A DNA stretch of 22,649 nt, taken from the IMG/VR virus record IMGVR_UViG_3300027881_000086, positions 1 to 22,649 of that record. One strand, written 5' to 3'. Shown in pieces: positions 7,434-15,601 of this stretch. The notes beneath the pieces were generated by a model. The model saw nothing but the letters and a program-made list of their open reading frames with translations. It did no database searches and was not told the DNA's origin. How positions within the stretch are numbered: position 1 is the stretch's first letter; every line of letters starts with the position of its first letter. Source of the DNA: a virus. The translations under genes and the position numbers were made by a program.

Positions 7434-8470
7434 GTCGCGAAGATGTTTCCGAACGAGGTCATGTTGGCTGGCGTCGACGCAATCACGAGTCCGTGCACGG
7501 TGGCGGTCGGCCCGCTACCGTTCGGGACCCCATCCCAAATCGCCTCAGCGAACTCGGGCCCGAGCTGCGCCGCCTGCCCCGAGTAGGTCCACACCGACAG
7601 CCCCCCGGCGCTGAGTTGGATCTGCAGATCGGCGATTAGATCGATCAGCACATCGAGCTGAAGCTCGATGCCACCGATCGCGACGTCAAGATCCGCGCGG
7701 ACATTGACCATGTTGCCGAGCATCACCTCGAGGTCGAGCCCGAGGCCGACGTCCAGCAGCACCTGAGGGGCCGGCAGGTTGAAGCCGAGGCTGACTTGGA
7801 TTTGCGCCTCGATGCTCGCCTTGAGTCCCCGTAGCTGGAGAATGAACGCCCGGAGCCTGACCATGAGCGTCCCGAGCCCTGTGCTCCACTCCCAGCCACC
7901 GAGCTCCCCGAGGTACTGGAGGTCGCCCGCGGCGCCGGTGGCGAACGACTCGCCGAACGCTGACCAGCTGGCCGGGTTCTCTGTGGCGATGAGCGTCGCG
8001 GAGATTTCGGAGGCCGGGGCCGTCCTGCCCCATCCCCCGGGCGTGGCCGCCCTCAGGGACGTCCCGAACCCGCGGGCGCTACCGGAGTAGGACCAGCCGG
8101 AAAGGCTCCCCACGGCCAAGCCAGCCTCCAGGGGGGCGACTATCGCGAGCGCTGCCGCCAGCTTCAAATTCACGAGGCCGAGCTCGATGGTCAGATCCGC
8201 GTTCGCGTCGGCCGAAACCGAAACCCAGCCCGCTGGGTTGAACATCGCCGCCAGCTCGGCAAGGTTCAGATGAGCCGCCAGCTCGGCCGCGTACGATACC
8301 GCCACCGGTGGGAAGTCGAGCCCTATTTCCAGCTTGGCTGCCACCGCTGGCACCAGCCCCGTGATGTCTGCCTGCAACTTCGCAACCTCGAGCTGTAGAG
8401 CCGGGATATCCGCTGACAGTCCGATGTTCAGAGCAGACACGGGCAAGCTACCCGCGTAGTTGATCGTCAC
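7430..8470 (-). CDS. A/L/G-rich structural protein with two-copy internal duplication, unknown function
   Basis: I do not recognise this 346-residue protein. It consists of two similar halves. Each has a long Ala/Leu/Gly-rich stretch with amphipathic pattern (about residues 1-120 and 195-290), followed by a module of about 57 residues (123-180 and 291-346). The modules share the order W-[ST]-YSG, GxxF/L, [AS]TLIAT or GLVIAS, P-A-x-W/M and FGxxFAT. No signal peptide is seen. The start overlaps the spike stop (ATGA) and its stop overlaps the gp46-like start (ATGA), so it is fully embedded in the baseplate operon at a junction where Mu has no gene. A baseplate-periphery or spike-associated role is inferred. 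Confidence 0.7.
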   Translation of the reverse strand: MTINYAGSLPVSALNIGLSADIPALQLEVAKLQADITGLVPAVAAKLEIGLDFPPVAVSYAAELAAHLNLAELAAMFNPAGWVSVSADANADLTIELGLVNLKLAAALAIVAPLEAGLAVGSLSGWSYSGSARGFGTSLRAATPGGWGRTAPASEISATLIATENPASWSAFGESFATGAAGDLQYLGELGGWEWSTGLGTLMVRLRAFILQLRGLKASIEAQIQVSLGFNLPAPQVLLDVGLGLDLEVMLGNMVNVRADLDVAIGGIELQLDVLIDLIADLQIQLSAGGLSVWTYSGQAAQLGPEFAEAIWDGVPNGSGPTATVHGLVIASTPANMTSFGNIFAT

Positions 8471-9054
8471 GTGCCGGTACCGGTGCCGCCCTCAACTCCG
8501 GTTACGCCACTGATGATCTGGCCCACGAACGGGACGCCACCGGTGGGTGTGTTGACGGATGGCGGGACGGCTACAATCGGTGACCCCGGCGCAGCTGACA
8601 CAGCACGGACAGACCCGGCAATGAAGTCACCCACACACGCAACCGGCCGTCCTCCGCTTCCGAGTCGCACGTCGGGGCTGTTCACCGTCACGCGCCCCGT
8701 CGATTTGATCTCGATCGGGGCGCCGTTGAGCGATTCGATCTCGATGCTGCCATCATTCCTCGGAATGACTCGAGCCACCGCGACGCCAGTCGTTGGGTTG
8801 CGCGAATAGATCCCGTGCTCGCCCGCGGCCGCTACTTTGTTGCCTTCGTCCGGGTCGTGGTAGCCGACTGCCTGCTTCTCTCCCGTGCCGGCCCCGGGTT
8901 GGAGCGCGGCCGCGTCACCGGGAAGCGGCTGGCTGTCATCGCCCGCGCCTTCGAAGTGCCCGGCGGTCCTGTCGTTTACCCCGCCGGTGTCGACGATCAC
9001 ATTGGCATCCGCGCCGTCGCGCTCGAACCGCTTGACTGTGCCAATCTCGCCCAT
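8467..9054 (-). CDS. Baseplate spike protein (Mu gp45-like)
   Basis: Mu gp45 is the trimeric membrane-piercing spike at the end of the tube. This protein has 195 residues, close to Mu gp45. The N-terminal OB-like part (GEIGTVKRFERDG, LPGDAAALQPG, GEKQAVGYHDP) is followed by a beta-helix segment at roughly residues 95-135 (EHGIYSR, GSIEIESLNGAPIEI, GRVTVNSPDVRLG). A Gly/Thr-rich end follows, with no visible HxH metal site at the tip. The ATG at 9054 overlaps the preceding stop, and the stop region overlaps the next start. Confidence 0.85.
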   Translation of the reverse strand: MGEIGTVKRFERDGADANVIVDTGGVNDRTAGHFEGAGDDSQPLPGDAAALQPGAGTGEKQAVGYHDPDEGNKVAAAGEHGIYSRNPTTGVAVARVIPRNDGSIEIESLNGAPIEIKSTGRVTVNSPDVRLGSGGRPVACVGDFIAGSVRAVSAAPGSPIVAVPPSVNTPTGGVPFVGQIISGVTGVEGGTGTGT

Positions 9055-9404
9055 CAGTGCTGCTCCGTGGATAGAGCTCCGGGGCCCTTGCTGGGGCCCC
9101 GGTTAGGTGGGCTGTTTTGCAAAACCGCTTCGGCAGCAACCGGAGCACTGGTCTTGCTCATCCCACCGCAGTCGGTGTTAGACATTCGCTGCGCGCCCGC
9201 GGAAGCCTCCTGATGGCGGACGCTGATCTTTGCCAAGTCGGCGCGCCTTCGCTCCGCCCGCAACTCGTGTCCGAACTTGGCGGCCATTTCCTTGTTCAGG
9301 ACCGCTGCGGCCAGTCGCTTCGCCAGCAGCATGCTTCCGACGCCTCCAAGGCAGAACGATACTGCAGCAACGGCCAGATGGCTCAGGATTAGGATGACGA
9401 CCAT
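9054..9404 (-). CDS. Small membrane protein of unknown function inside baseplate operon
   Basis: I do not recognise this 116-residue protein. It starts with a single hydrophobic segment at about residues 2-27 (VVILILSHLAVAAVSFCLGG) and continues as a charged helix around KEMAAKFGHELRAERRRADL and then a disordered Pro/Gly/Ser-rich end. The start overlaps the hub gene by 16 bases and has AAGG upstream; the stop shares one base with the spike gene start, which supports a real gene. An N-terminal anchor followed by a charged helix also resembles an inner-membrane spanin, but the position among baseplate genes argues against it. Confidence 0.6.
   Translation of the reverse strand: MVVILILSHLAVAAVSFCLGGVGSMLLAKRLAAAVLNKEMAAKFGHELRAERRRADLAKISVRHQEASAGAQRMSNTDCGGMSKTSAPVAAEAVLQNSPPNRGPSKGPGALSTEQH
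9079..9102 (-). other. Strong GC hairpin in 3' end of membrane-protein gene
   Basis: A perfect 9-bp all-GC stem (9079-9087 with 9094-9102) and a 6-base loop lie inside coding sequence, 25 bases before the spike gene start at 9054. No T-tract follows. It could slow ribosomes or shape translation of the overlapping spike start, or simply reflect the Gly/Pro codons it encodes. Confidence 0.4.
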
Positions 9405-10477
9405 GGGAACCTTTTTGGGATCGCTCCGGAGAACGCCTCGGGAAAACAGACCTGCAGATCTGCGGTTTCACTTTTGTCCGTCTGGTGCAGAGACACGGTT
9501 CGGATCAGCAGGTTCGTGTGCTCGTAGATCATTGCGCGGGGGGCACGCAGACGGATGGTAGTGTTGGGCCGCCACAGCTCGCCCTGTGGAGTTCGCCAGG
9601 TGGGCAGCCCCTCAACGTTGAAGGACACCGCTGCCCCAAACATCCGCCCAAGCTTCGAACGAGTCGCGAGCGGTCCATCCGCGTCTTCGCCGTCGTCAAT
9701 CCGGAAGTGATACGGGCGGACCACGCGGCTCGGCAGACGGTCGTTTTTCTCCGTCCACTTCCCGCCAGCGTGACCGCGTTTGGCCGGTGCGAATCCCGTG
9801 ATCTCTGAGTGGTACTCCTGTGGTTTGAATCCCGGCGTGACGGCGATAAGCGGAGGCAAGCCCCCCTCAAGTTTGGCTACGGGCGCCCCTGGTGACGTCT
9901 TCCAAATCAGGAGTTTGCCATCGGCTGTGCTCGACAAGATAGCGCCGCGCTGCTGCGCCAGCTTCCCCAAGAACTCCCAGGGCTTCCCGGCTTCGTCGAT
10001 CACGTTTTTGCCGCGAGCCTTCTTGGCTTGTTCAAGCGGATCGAAGGCGACTTTTCCAAACGGCGGATCGTCCTCCAACCTAAAATCCACTTCCAACCCA
10101 AACGACGCGCAGACCGCTTCCGCAATCGTCTTGAGTCCGACGCCCTTCCACTCGAATGGCAGGTAGCTTACTGGCGGGTCGCAGTCCCCCAGCACACCAG
10201 GCGACGCATACCCAGAAACCTCAACCTGGGTGGAGTCCGCGTCGAAGCTTGGCCCGACGTCCACCATGTTTCCGGCGAACTCGCGCGCGCCGGCCACCTG
10301 AACTTCGATGGGCGTGTAGTCGAGCGGCTTGAAGAGTTCGCGGAAGCCGGGGCGCTCCGGCTCGAACGGCGCGGATAGCGCGATCGTCGCAACAACATCC
10401 AGCCCAAACGTCAGACTGAGGGATTGCCAGTTGGCGAAACTCTTGCCCTCAATTGCGACGGAGACGCGCTCCATCAT
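9389..10477 (-). CDS. Baseplate hub protein (Mu P / gp44-like)
   Basis: Mu gp44 forms the trimeric hub at the tip of the tube, structurally related to T4 gp27 and P2 D. This 362-residue protein is near the Mu length. Recognised segments are an N-terminal strand set (RVSVAIEGKSFANWQSLSLT), PFEPERPGFRELFKPLDYTPIEV, YLPFEWKGVGLKTIAEAVCA, GKPWEFLGKLAQQRGAILSS, and a C-terminal strand PNTTIRLRAPRAMIYEHTNLLIR. Two adjacent ATG codons (10477 and 10474) both overlap the N-like stop. The spike gene lies shortly downstream, as in Mu, but here a small membrane protein gene intervenes. Confidence 0.88.
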   Translation of the reverse strand: MMERVSVAIEGKSFANWQSLSLTFGLDVVATIALSAPFEPERPGFRELFKPLDYTPIEVQVAGAREFAGNMVDVGPSFDADSTQVEVSGYASPGVLGDCDPPVSYLPFEWKGVGLKTIAEAVCASFGLEVDFRLEDDPPFGKVAFDPLEQAKKARGKNVIDEAGKPWEFLGKLAQQRGAILSSTADGKLLIWKTSPGAPVAKLEGGLPPLIAVTPGFKPQEYHSEITGFAPAKRGHAGGKWTEKNDRLPSRVVRPYHFRIDDGEDADGPLATRSKLGRMFGAAVSFNVEGLPTWRTPQGELWRPNTTIRLRAPRAMIYEHTNLLIRTVSLHQTDKSETADLQVCFPEAFSGAIPKRFPWSSS

Positions 10478-11952
10478 GCTGCCCGATCGTAATACGTGAT
10501 CTTCCTGCCCTTTGGGATCTCCAGAATCTCATCCCCGTGTAGCGCGTTCGTCTCAAGCAGGAAGAGCACCGGATCAAATCCATCGCGGGGATCTACATGC
10601 CCATACAGCTCGCCGGCCAAGTCAATCGGGGTGCGCGCACGACCGAGCACGATCGCCTTCTCCGGCGCCAAGCTGAACGACATCTCAACCAGGTGTCCCG
10701 CCGCCAATGACACCGCCTGCTGCAGCTCAGCAGTGGCCGCCCCGGGATCCGCCTGGTAGGTGCCCGTCTTGTCGACGGCGGACAACGCAGCGAACCCAGC
10801 GTCACGCCAAGCGACGAAGGAATCGAAGAGCGTCAGCAAGGAATCCGCCGCCGCGATTGCATCGGGCTTGGTGAGGAACGTGCGGGACGCCCTCGGGTCG
10901 ACGGACGTTCCGCCCACCGTGCGCCCCGACGCTGACGCCGCGGCTGGGTCGGCTGCCTGCGCGGTGGTCGTGGATTGCAGCGTGCTCAACACGGCCCCGG
11001 CAACAGCCTGCGACACGAATAGATCCGCAATGTGGAAGTCGTTCGCCACCCGCTGCGCGCGCGTTGTCAGGCCGTACTTGCCGGAGACCGCCGCCGCGAT
11101 GTCCTCGAGAAGCCCCGCCGGGTTCGCTGCGCTGGAGCCGAAGATTTCATCCGCGAAAGCCGCATAGCCATCCAGCCTCGAGACGATGCCATCAATCGCG
11201 CGTGACGGTGCCGCAAGCAGATCTTTCACCTGCGCCGCCAGGAGCAGCGGCTTCCCGATGAGGTTGTCGATCCCAATATGGATCGTGTCCTCGATGTCCT
11301 GCATCGTGTCGCGCACGCTCCAAACCACATCGGAGAGCTGGTCGAATACGTCGCCCACGCTCTTGAGGAAGTCCCGGATCGTCGCCTTCGCAGCTGCCTT
11401 CTGAACGGTCTTTGATAGATCGGCTAGGCTGCTGAATTGGTCAGCCGCCGCCAGACTGGCGCGGTCTAGCGCCGCGGAGATTTCGTTCTCGGGATCTGTG
11501 AGGGCATTCGGGTAGAGGTCCCTGAGAGTCGTCCAGAACGCGAGCTCGACGATCGCCTGATTGGCCTCCGTCTTCAGATCGTCGCGGCGGGTCACCTCGC
11601 CGAAGGGAACGACGTCGAACGTCCCGTATCGCGGGTGCTCAAGCTTCCCAACGCCGTGCTCAAGCAGCAGATCTTCAAATGCCTGCGCTTCGATGTCGCA
11701 ATACGGTCCAGAAAAGAAACACCGCAGCGGGTACTGACGGGAGCCGAAACCGTTCTGCTGGATGTACTCCCCGTCGACCCCCGGGAAGCCAAACGCGGTT
11801 GTGCGCAGCGCGAACTTTCGCGAGACATCCTCGTAGGCGAACGTTCGGCGAGTGCCCCCCGGAGACGTATAGGCGGCTTCCCTCAGCCGGTTGCGCCAAT
11901 GCTGATCGCGACCGCGGTGGCGAATGACCTTGTTCGCAGGGTTGCCAACCAT
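10474..11952 (-). CDS. DNA circularisation/tail protein (Mu N-like)
   Basis: Mu N-like proteins belong to the baseplate hub region; the family name comes from a proposed DNA-circularising role on injection. The N-terminal 150 residues carry the family pattern: WRNRLREAAYTSPGG, FPGVDGEYIQQNGFGSRQYPL, FFSGPYCDIEAQAFEDLLLE, GKLEHPRYGTFDVVPFGEV and a strand ending TLRDLYPN. The rest is long, Ala-rich and mostly helical. The length of 492 residues is close to that of Mu N. The ATG shares one base with the tape measure stop (TGATG), and the P-like gene follows, preserving Mu order. Confidence 0.88.
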   Translation of the reverse strand: MVGNPANKVIRHRGRDQHWRNRLREAAYTSPGGTRRTFAYEDVSRKFALRTTAFGFPGVDGEYIQQNGFGSRQYPLRCFFSGPYCDIEAQAFEDLLLEHGVGKLEHPRYGTFDVVPFGEVTRRDDLKTEANQAIVELAFWTTLRDLYPNALTDPENEISAALDRASLAAADQFSSLADLSKTVQKAAAKATIRDFLKSVGDVFDQLSDVVWSVRDTMQDIEDTIHIGIDNLIGKPLLLAAQVKDLLAAPSRAIDGIVSRLDGYAAFADEIFGSSAANPAGLLEDIAAAVSGKYGLTTRAQRVANDFHIADLFVSQAVAGAVLSTLQSTTTAQAADPAAASASGRTVGGTSVDPRASRTFLTKPDAIAAADSLLTLFDSFVAWRDAGFAALSAVDKTGTYQADPGAATAELQQAVSLAAGHLVEMSFSLAPEKAIVLGRARTPIDLAGELYGHVDPRDGFDPVLFLLETNALHGDEILEIPKGRKITYYDRAA

Positions 11953-14498
11953 CAGAACGCACCAGACGGCTGGACTCGGAGCCCGAAGCCTTTGCCCCTC
12001 GGAGCCTTCGTCACGGATGCGCGGCCCGTCTCGTCCTTGATCGTGACCTCGGCCTCGGTCCTCTCGGTCCTGATGGCTTCCGTCACACTTCGGCTGATGC
12101 GCTCCCCCGGAGTAACCAGCTTCACGAGCTGTTCTTGTGCCTCCGCCGACCGCCGCATCGCTTCCTGCATTGAGGCTTGGTCTTCGCCTTGGCCTTGACT
12201 ACCGATCGCGCCTAGACTCTTCTGGACCTGAGACATGGCATCAGAGAACTTCTGAGTGTCAAATGCAGTCTGAGGCATGGCTCCCGCCGCCGTTTCTACC
12301 CATCGGGTGCCGCGACCGGTCTCGGTTCCACCCTGCTCACTCGCAAACCCTGCGCGTCTTTTTGCACGTGCATTGACATTACGCTGAACCTTGCGCTCTA
12401 TGGCCTCCATGTTTTGGTAGGTATTCAACGCTTCGGCTGGATCCAGCGTTCCTTGATTCCACATCTGCTTCAGCAAACCGACAAATCCCAAACCCTCAGT
12501 TTCATCCTCCAAGCCTTGAAGTTGCTTAAACGCCAGGTAGAGCGCACCCACGGCGGCTGCGGCTGCCGCGATGGTTGCCGCAAATGCGCCCATTCCAGTC
12601 GCAGCGCCACCTGCCGCCGTTCCAACGCCACTCGTCAATTGTGCACACAACCCAGCGATTCGGTTGTATCCGCGCACGGCGAGATTCACCGCCCACTGCG
12701 CGGCCGCTTTGGCCCACAGCGCGATAATAGCCGCGAGGTCCTTGAGCGTCGCGGCACTGGTCATGGCGGTATAGAGCTTCAGTATCCCCCGTCCGGTCTT
12801 CACCGCGAGATTCACCGCGGCCTGTGCCGTAACCTTTGCCCATTGCGCAAGCGTGTTGATCCCGGTCTTCACCGTGTCCGCCATGGTCGCCAGCGTGAAC
12901 CGCCGCATACCAAGCGTACCGATCGCGATCGCTGCGGCACGGGCCCAGTGTGCCAGCTTGCTGGCCCATACGGCGGCAGTTGCTCGCCACTCTGCCACAG
13001 TAGCAATCACGGCCTCTTTGCTCAGCCACGCGGTGGCCAACGCGCTTGCTCTTAGCGCAACCTGGAACAGCCACACGCCAACCGAGGCGATTCGCACCGC
13101 CAGATTGAGCCCCCACACCAATGGGATGCCAACGATCAGGATCGCCGCCACCTTCCCCAGGGTCTGCGCAAACCCACGCCACGTCGGACTGCATGCGATG
13201 CTTTCGGTATCCCTCAACGGTCCCGTCCAGAAATCGAAAGCGTCTCCGATTCCCTTCAGCGTCTCCATGAAAGCGTTGCTGAAGATCACGCCCAGGGGTC
13301 GCAGCTGGTCAATCCAGTGCGCGAAGTCCTGCGCAATGATGTCCTCGTTCGCAGTGAGCCATTCCCGCGAGCGCTGAACGATCCCACGGAGGGCTCCATC
13401 CTGAACACCGAACAGCTTTACCTCGAGCCCATCCAGCGCCGACTTGAACAGCGTCACATCGCCGGACAGGTTGTCCAGACGGATCTTCGCCATTCGCTCA
13501 GAGGTTCCAGCCGCCTCGCGCAACAGCTCAACAAGCTCACCGAGCTTGCCCTTCTTCGCCAGATCCTGAAGCTGCAAGCCAGCCTTCTGTCCACGCAGCC
13601 CCATGAGTTCAGCAAAGGCTGCCAACTGCTTCGCGTTGCCCCCAGCCTTCTCTGCCATCTTCGCGAGGTTCGCCAATACCTCCGGGAATGGCAGCATGTT
13701 GCCCTTGGCGTCCTCGAAGGCGACGCCCATTCCGGTGAGCTTCCGACGGAGCGCGTCAGTAGGACTAGCGAGCTTGGTGAGCATGGTAGCCGTCGCTGTA
13801 CCTGCCACGGAAGCGTCAAGGCCAACGTCCTGCAGCGACGCTACCGCTGCGACGACCTGCTCAAGTGGAATTCCCAAATGCTTGGCGACGGCGGAAACAT
13901 TCTTCATCGACTCGCCGAGCGAGCTGATCGTGCTGTTGGTGCGGGACGAAGCCAGCGCCAATACGTCAGCGACCTTGCCGGCATCCGACGTCGCAAGCCC
14001 CATTCCCTTGAGCACATTGGACACATGGTCCGCGGTCTCGGCGAGCTCCCCACCAGACGCAGCAGCAGCATTCAACATGCCACTGATGCCGGTCAGAATG
14101 TCCTTCTCCTTGTAGCCGGCCTTGGCCATGATCTCCATGCCGGCCGCGGCCTCGCTGCCCGTGAACTTCGTTGTGGCACCAAGCCGCTTCGCCTCTGCAG
14201 TGAGCGATCCCATCTCCTCGCGCGTCTTCAGCATCACCGCGCCCACGCCGGACATGGCTGCCTCAAAGTCCATGCCCGTCTTGACGAGGTCACGGGTGGC
14301 CAGCCCCGCCATCGCGGTTCCAGCTATGGTGGCATAGCGCCTCATGGAAGCCAGGCTCCCGTTGATGCGTCCCGTCACGCGACCGACAGAAGCTAGCCCG
14401 CGGCGAAGCCTATGTGCAGCACGCTCCATTCCACGCATGGGCCGCGTGAAGCGGTCCACCGCACGGAAAATAGCGTCAACACTGAAGCGGCCAGCCAT
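11952..14498 (-). CDS. Tail tape measure protein (TP901 type)
   Basis: This 848-residue protein sets tail length and is carried inside the tube. The first 370 residues fit the TP901-type core: FEAAMSGVGAVMLKT, AKRLGATTKFTGSEAAAGME, VSNVLKGMGLA, GIPLEQVVAAVASLQDVGLD, FPEVLANLAKMAEKAGGN and AELMGLRGQKAGLQL. Hydrophobic segments follow at about residues 436-533 and 636-660. Between them are Trp/Ala-rich helical repeats near residues 548 and 590, 42 residues apart. At about 1.5 angstrom per residue, the usual rule for tape measures, the tail would be near 125 nm. The start lies one base after the chaperone stop. Confidence 0.92.
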   Translation of the reverse strand: MAGRFSVDAIFRAVDRFTRPMRGMERAAHRLRRGLASVGRVTGRINGSLASMRRYATIAGTAMAGLATRDLVKTGMDFEAAMSGVGAVMLKTREEMGSLTAEAKRLGATTKFTGSEAAAGMEIMAKAGYKEKDILTGISGMLNAAAASGGELAETADHVSNVLKGMGLATSDAGKVADVLALASSRTNSTISSLGESMKNVSAVAKHLGIPLEQVVAAVASLQDVGLDASVAGTATATMLTKLASPTDALRRKLTGMGVAFEDAKGNMLPFPEVLANLAKMAEKAGGNAKQLAAFAELMGLRGQKAGLQLQDLAKKGKLGELVELLREAAGTSERMAKIRLDNLSGDVTLFKSALDGLEVKLFGVQDGALRGIVQRSREWLTANEDIIAQDFAHWIDQLRPLGVIFSNAFMETLKGIGDAFDFWTGPLRDTESIACSPTWRGFAQTLGKVAAILIVGIPLVWGLNLAVRIASVGVWLFQVALRASALATAWLSKEAVIATVAEWRATAAVWASKLAHWARAAAIAIGTLGMRRFTLATMADTVKTGINTLAQWAKVTAQAAVNLAVKTGRGILKLYTAMTSAATLKDLAAIIALWAKAAAQWAVNLAVRGYNRIAGLCAQLTSGVGTAAGGAATGMGAFAATIAAAAAAVGALYLAFKQLQGLEDETEGLGFVGLLKQMWNQGTLDPAEALNTYQNMEAIERKVQRNVNARAKRRAGFASEQGGTETGRGTRWVETAAGAMPQTAFDTQKFSDAMSQVQKSLGAIGSQGQGEDQASMQEAMRRSAEAQEQLVKLVTPGERISRSVTEAIRTERTEAEVTIKDETGRASVTKAPRGKGFGLRVQPSGAF

Positions 14499-14499
14499 C

Positions 14500-14733
14500 T
14501 CAGTCTTTCGCCTTCGTTGCGTCCTTCAGCGATCCCCGGAGTCCGTCGTAGAAGAACTCGATTTCTGCCATGGTGAGCGTGCGTGGGTCAGGCAAGCCGG
14601 AGTAGTCCAAACAGATCTGCCGCAGCATCTCACCGTAGACGGTGAACAACGTGTGTTGCGGCTGTCCGGTTTCGTCGTCGCGCGGATGCCACCAATCGCC
14701 CCCGTACCGGACCAACGGGGTGGTGACATCTAC
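14500..14733 (-). CDS. Tail chaperone -1 frame extension (lambda T-like), made by frameshift fusion
   Basis: This frame is open upstream to 14784 but has no good start of its own: the only initiator there is a GTG without a clear ribosome site. The 77 residues from VDVTTPLVRYGG to the stop look like real protein (GDWWHPRDDETGQPQHT, PDPRTLTMAEIEFFYDGL). A -1 slip on G GGG GGG at 14733-14739 would join it to the zero-frame chaperone, giving a 222-residue fusion, the arrangement of lambda G-GT and its Mu and P2 counterparts. The tape measure starts one base after its stop. The frame relation is read directly from the sequence; use of the shift is inferred. Confidence 0.75.
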   Translation of the reverse strand, partial: VDVTTPLVRYGGDWWHPRDDETGQPQHTLFTVYGEMLRQICLDYSGLPDPRTLTMAEIEFFYDGLRGSLKDATKAKD

Positions 14734-15167
14734 CCCCCCATGTAGAGATTCGCGATCGCCTGCAGGACGCGCAGATCGCTCCACTCCATTTCCGCATACC
14801 TAGCCACCTTCTGGTGCGTCGTCGCAGCCATCATTGCATAGGTCTTTTCGATGTCGTGATTCTTCCGAATCATGTCGGCCTGCATGAAGTCGGCACCCTT
14901 CGGCTGCGGGAACGCGATCGGCTCGCGATCCTCACTGTCTTGCGGTGTGAACGTTGGAACCCCTTTTTCGCTCATCACTAAACTGCCGTCCAACGCTGCG
15001 TCGATGATACGCCGCTTCTGTTGCTCGAGCTGGGTTCGATCCTCTGGCTCCATTCCCTCGGTCGAGAGGTTGAGCCGCATCGCCGCGACGAACCTGTCGA
15101 AGTCCGCCTCGGCAACTTCTTTCGCGATCTTCGTCTTGCTCTTCGTGGGTTCAGATTTCTTGTCCAT
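14730..15167 (-). CDS. Tail assembly chaperone, zero-frame product (lambda G-like)
   Basis: This is probably the first tail assembly chaperone, which coats the tape measure during tail assembly. The ATG at 15167 has GAGAG upstream and gives 145 residues; the longer open frame to 15275 is a shadow of the tube gene end. The N-terminus is Lys/Glu-rich, followed by helices around AEADFDRFVAAMRLNLS and TQLEQQKRRIIDAAL and a C-terminal helix with WSDLRVLQAIANLYMGG. The frame ends ATG GGG GGG TAG, and a second frame continues in -1 phase. Position between tube and tape measure and the overlapping-frame arrangement are the main support; chaperones share little sequence between phages. Confidence 0.75.
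   Translation of the reverse strand: MDKKSEPTKSKTKIAKEVAEADFDRFVAAMRLNLSTEGMEPEDRTQLEQQKRRIIDAALDGSLVMSEKGVPTFTPQDSEDREPIAFPQPKGADFMQADMIRKNHDIEKTYAMMAATTHQKVARYAEMEWSDLRVLQAIANLYMGG
14733..14739 (-). promoter_or_regulatory. Programmed -1 frameshift slippery heptamer G GGG GGG
   Basis: Seven G residues are placed as the last base of an ATG codon plus two GGG codons, immediately before the zero-frame TAG (14732-14730). Both GGG codons can re-pair perfectly after a one-base backward slip, and the next codon then becomes GTA, entering the long downstream frame. A stop codon right after the slip site would also cause pausing. Confidence 0.75.
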
Positions 15168-15208
15168 GAGCGTTCTCTCTGTTGTTGGTTTACTTGTCTT
15201 CCGACGTG

Positions 15209-15601
15209 TCACTGCTTGCGCAGCCGGCCCGGTCCTGCAAATGAGCAGGTGGCCGTGGTGTTGTTGTTCGACCACGTAATCTCACCTTCGATATTCCCCT
15301 TGCCACCAAAGGTGATATTGCCCGAGTAGGTGAAGTTGATTGGCACGTCCTCGCCAGCGTCTGCAACGTCCTGCAGAGCCTTCTGGTCGTTGCGGTTGTC
15401 GTTGCAGGCGATGACTACGGAATCGACCTTCCACCCGCGCGGAGTCTGCATCCATCGCCCGGTTTTGCCGTCGCCATTCGGCGCGAAGGTGTTCGTGTTT
15501 CCGCCAAGATCTCTCGGGGAATCTCCATCCCCCGCAGTCGTGTAAATACGCCCGTCGACAGACAGTTGTTTGATCGGACCGCCGATTGCTGGTGCTACCA
15601 T
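15209..15601 (-). CDS. Tail tube protein (Mu M-like)
   Basis: This 130-residue protein should form the inner tube of the contractile tail. It begins with IGGPIKQLSVDGRIYTTAGD, contains the DLGGNTNTF segment and a tube-family middle part WKVDSVVIACNDNRNDQKALQDVADAG, followed by strands VPINFTYSG and NIEGEITWSNNNTTATCSF. The length and motif order match Mu-type tube proteins of roughly 120 residues. It lies immediately after the sheath gene, as is standard, with an AGGAG ribosome site eight bases before the ATG. Confidence 0.9.
   Translation of the reverse strand: MVAPAIGGPIKQLSVDGRIYTTAGDGDSPRDLGGNTNTFAPNGDGKTGRWMQTPRGWKVDSVVIACNDNRNDQKALQDVADAGEDVPINFTYSGNITFGGKGNIEGEITWSNNNTTATCSFAGPGRLRKQ

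Noticed and set aside
13317-14396. Long plus-strand open frame opposite the tape measure gene
   Set aside because: It is a compositional shadow of a firmly identified minus-strand gene; its product is Arg/His/Leu-rich with no recognisable domain.
14526-14729. A frame starting ATG directly after the chaperone TAG stop
   Set aside because: The product is Arg/Ser/Thr-rich with no protein-like pattern, while the overlapping -1 frame over the same bases looks coding and is reached by the slippery site.
15168-15275. N-terminal extension of the tail chaperone to 15275
   Set aside because: It overlaps the end of the tube gene in another frame and lacks a ribosome site; the ATG at 15167 has one.
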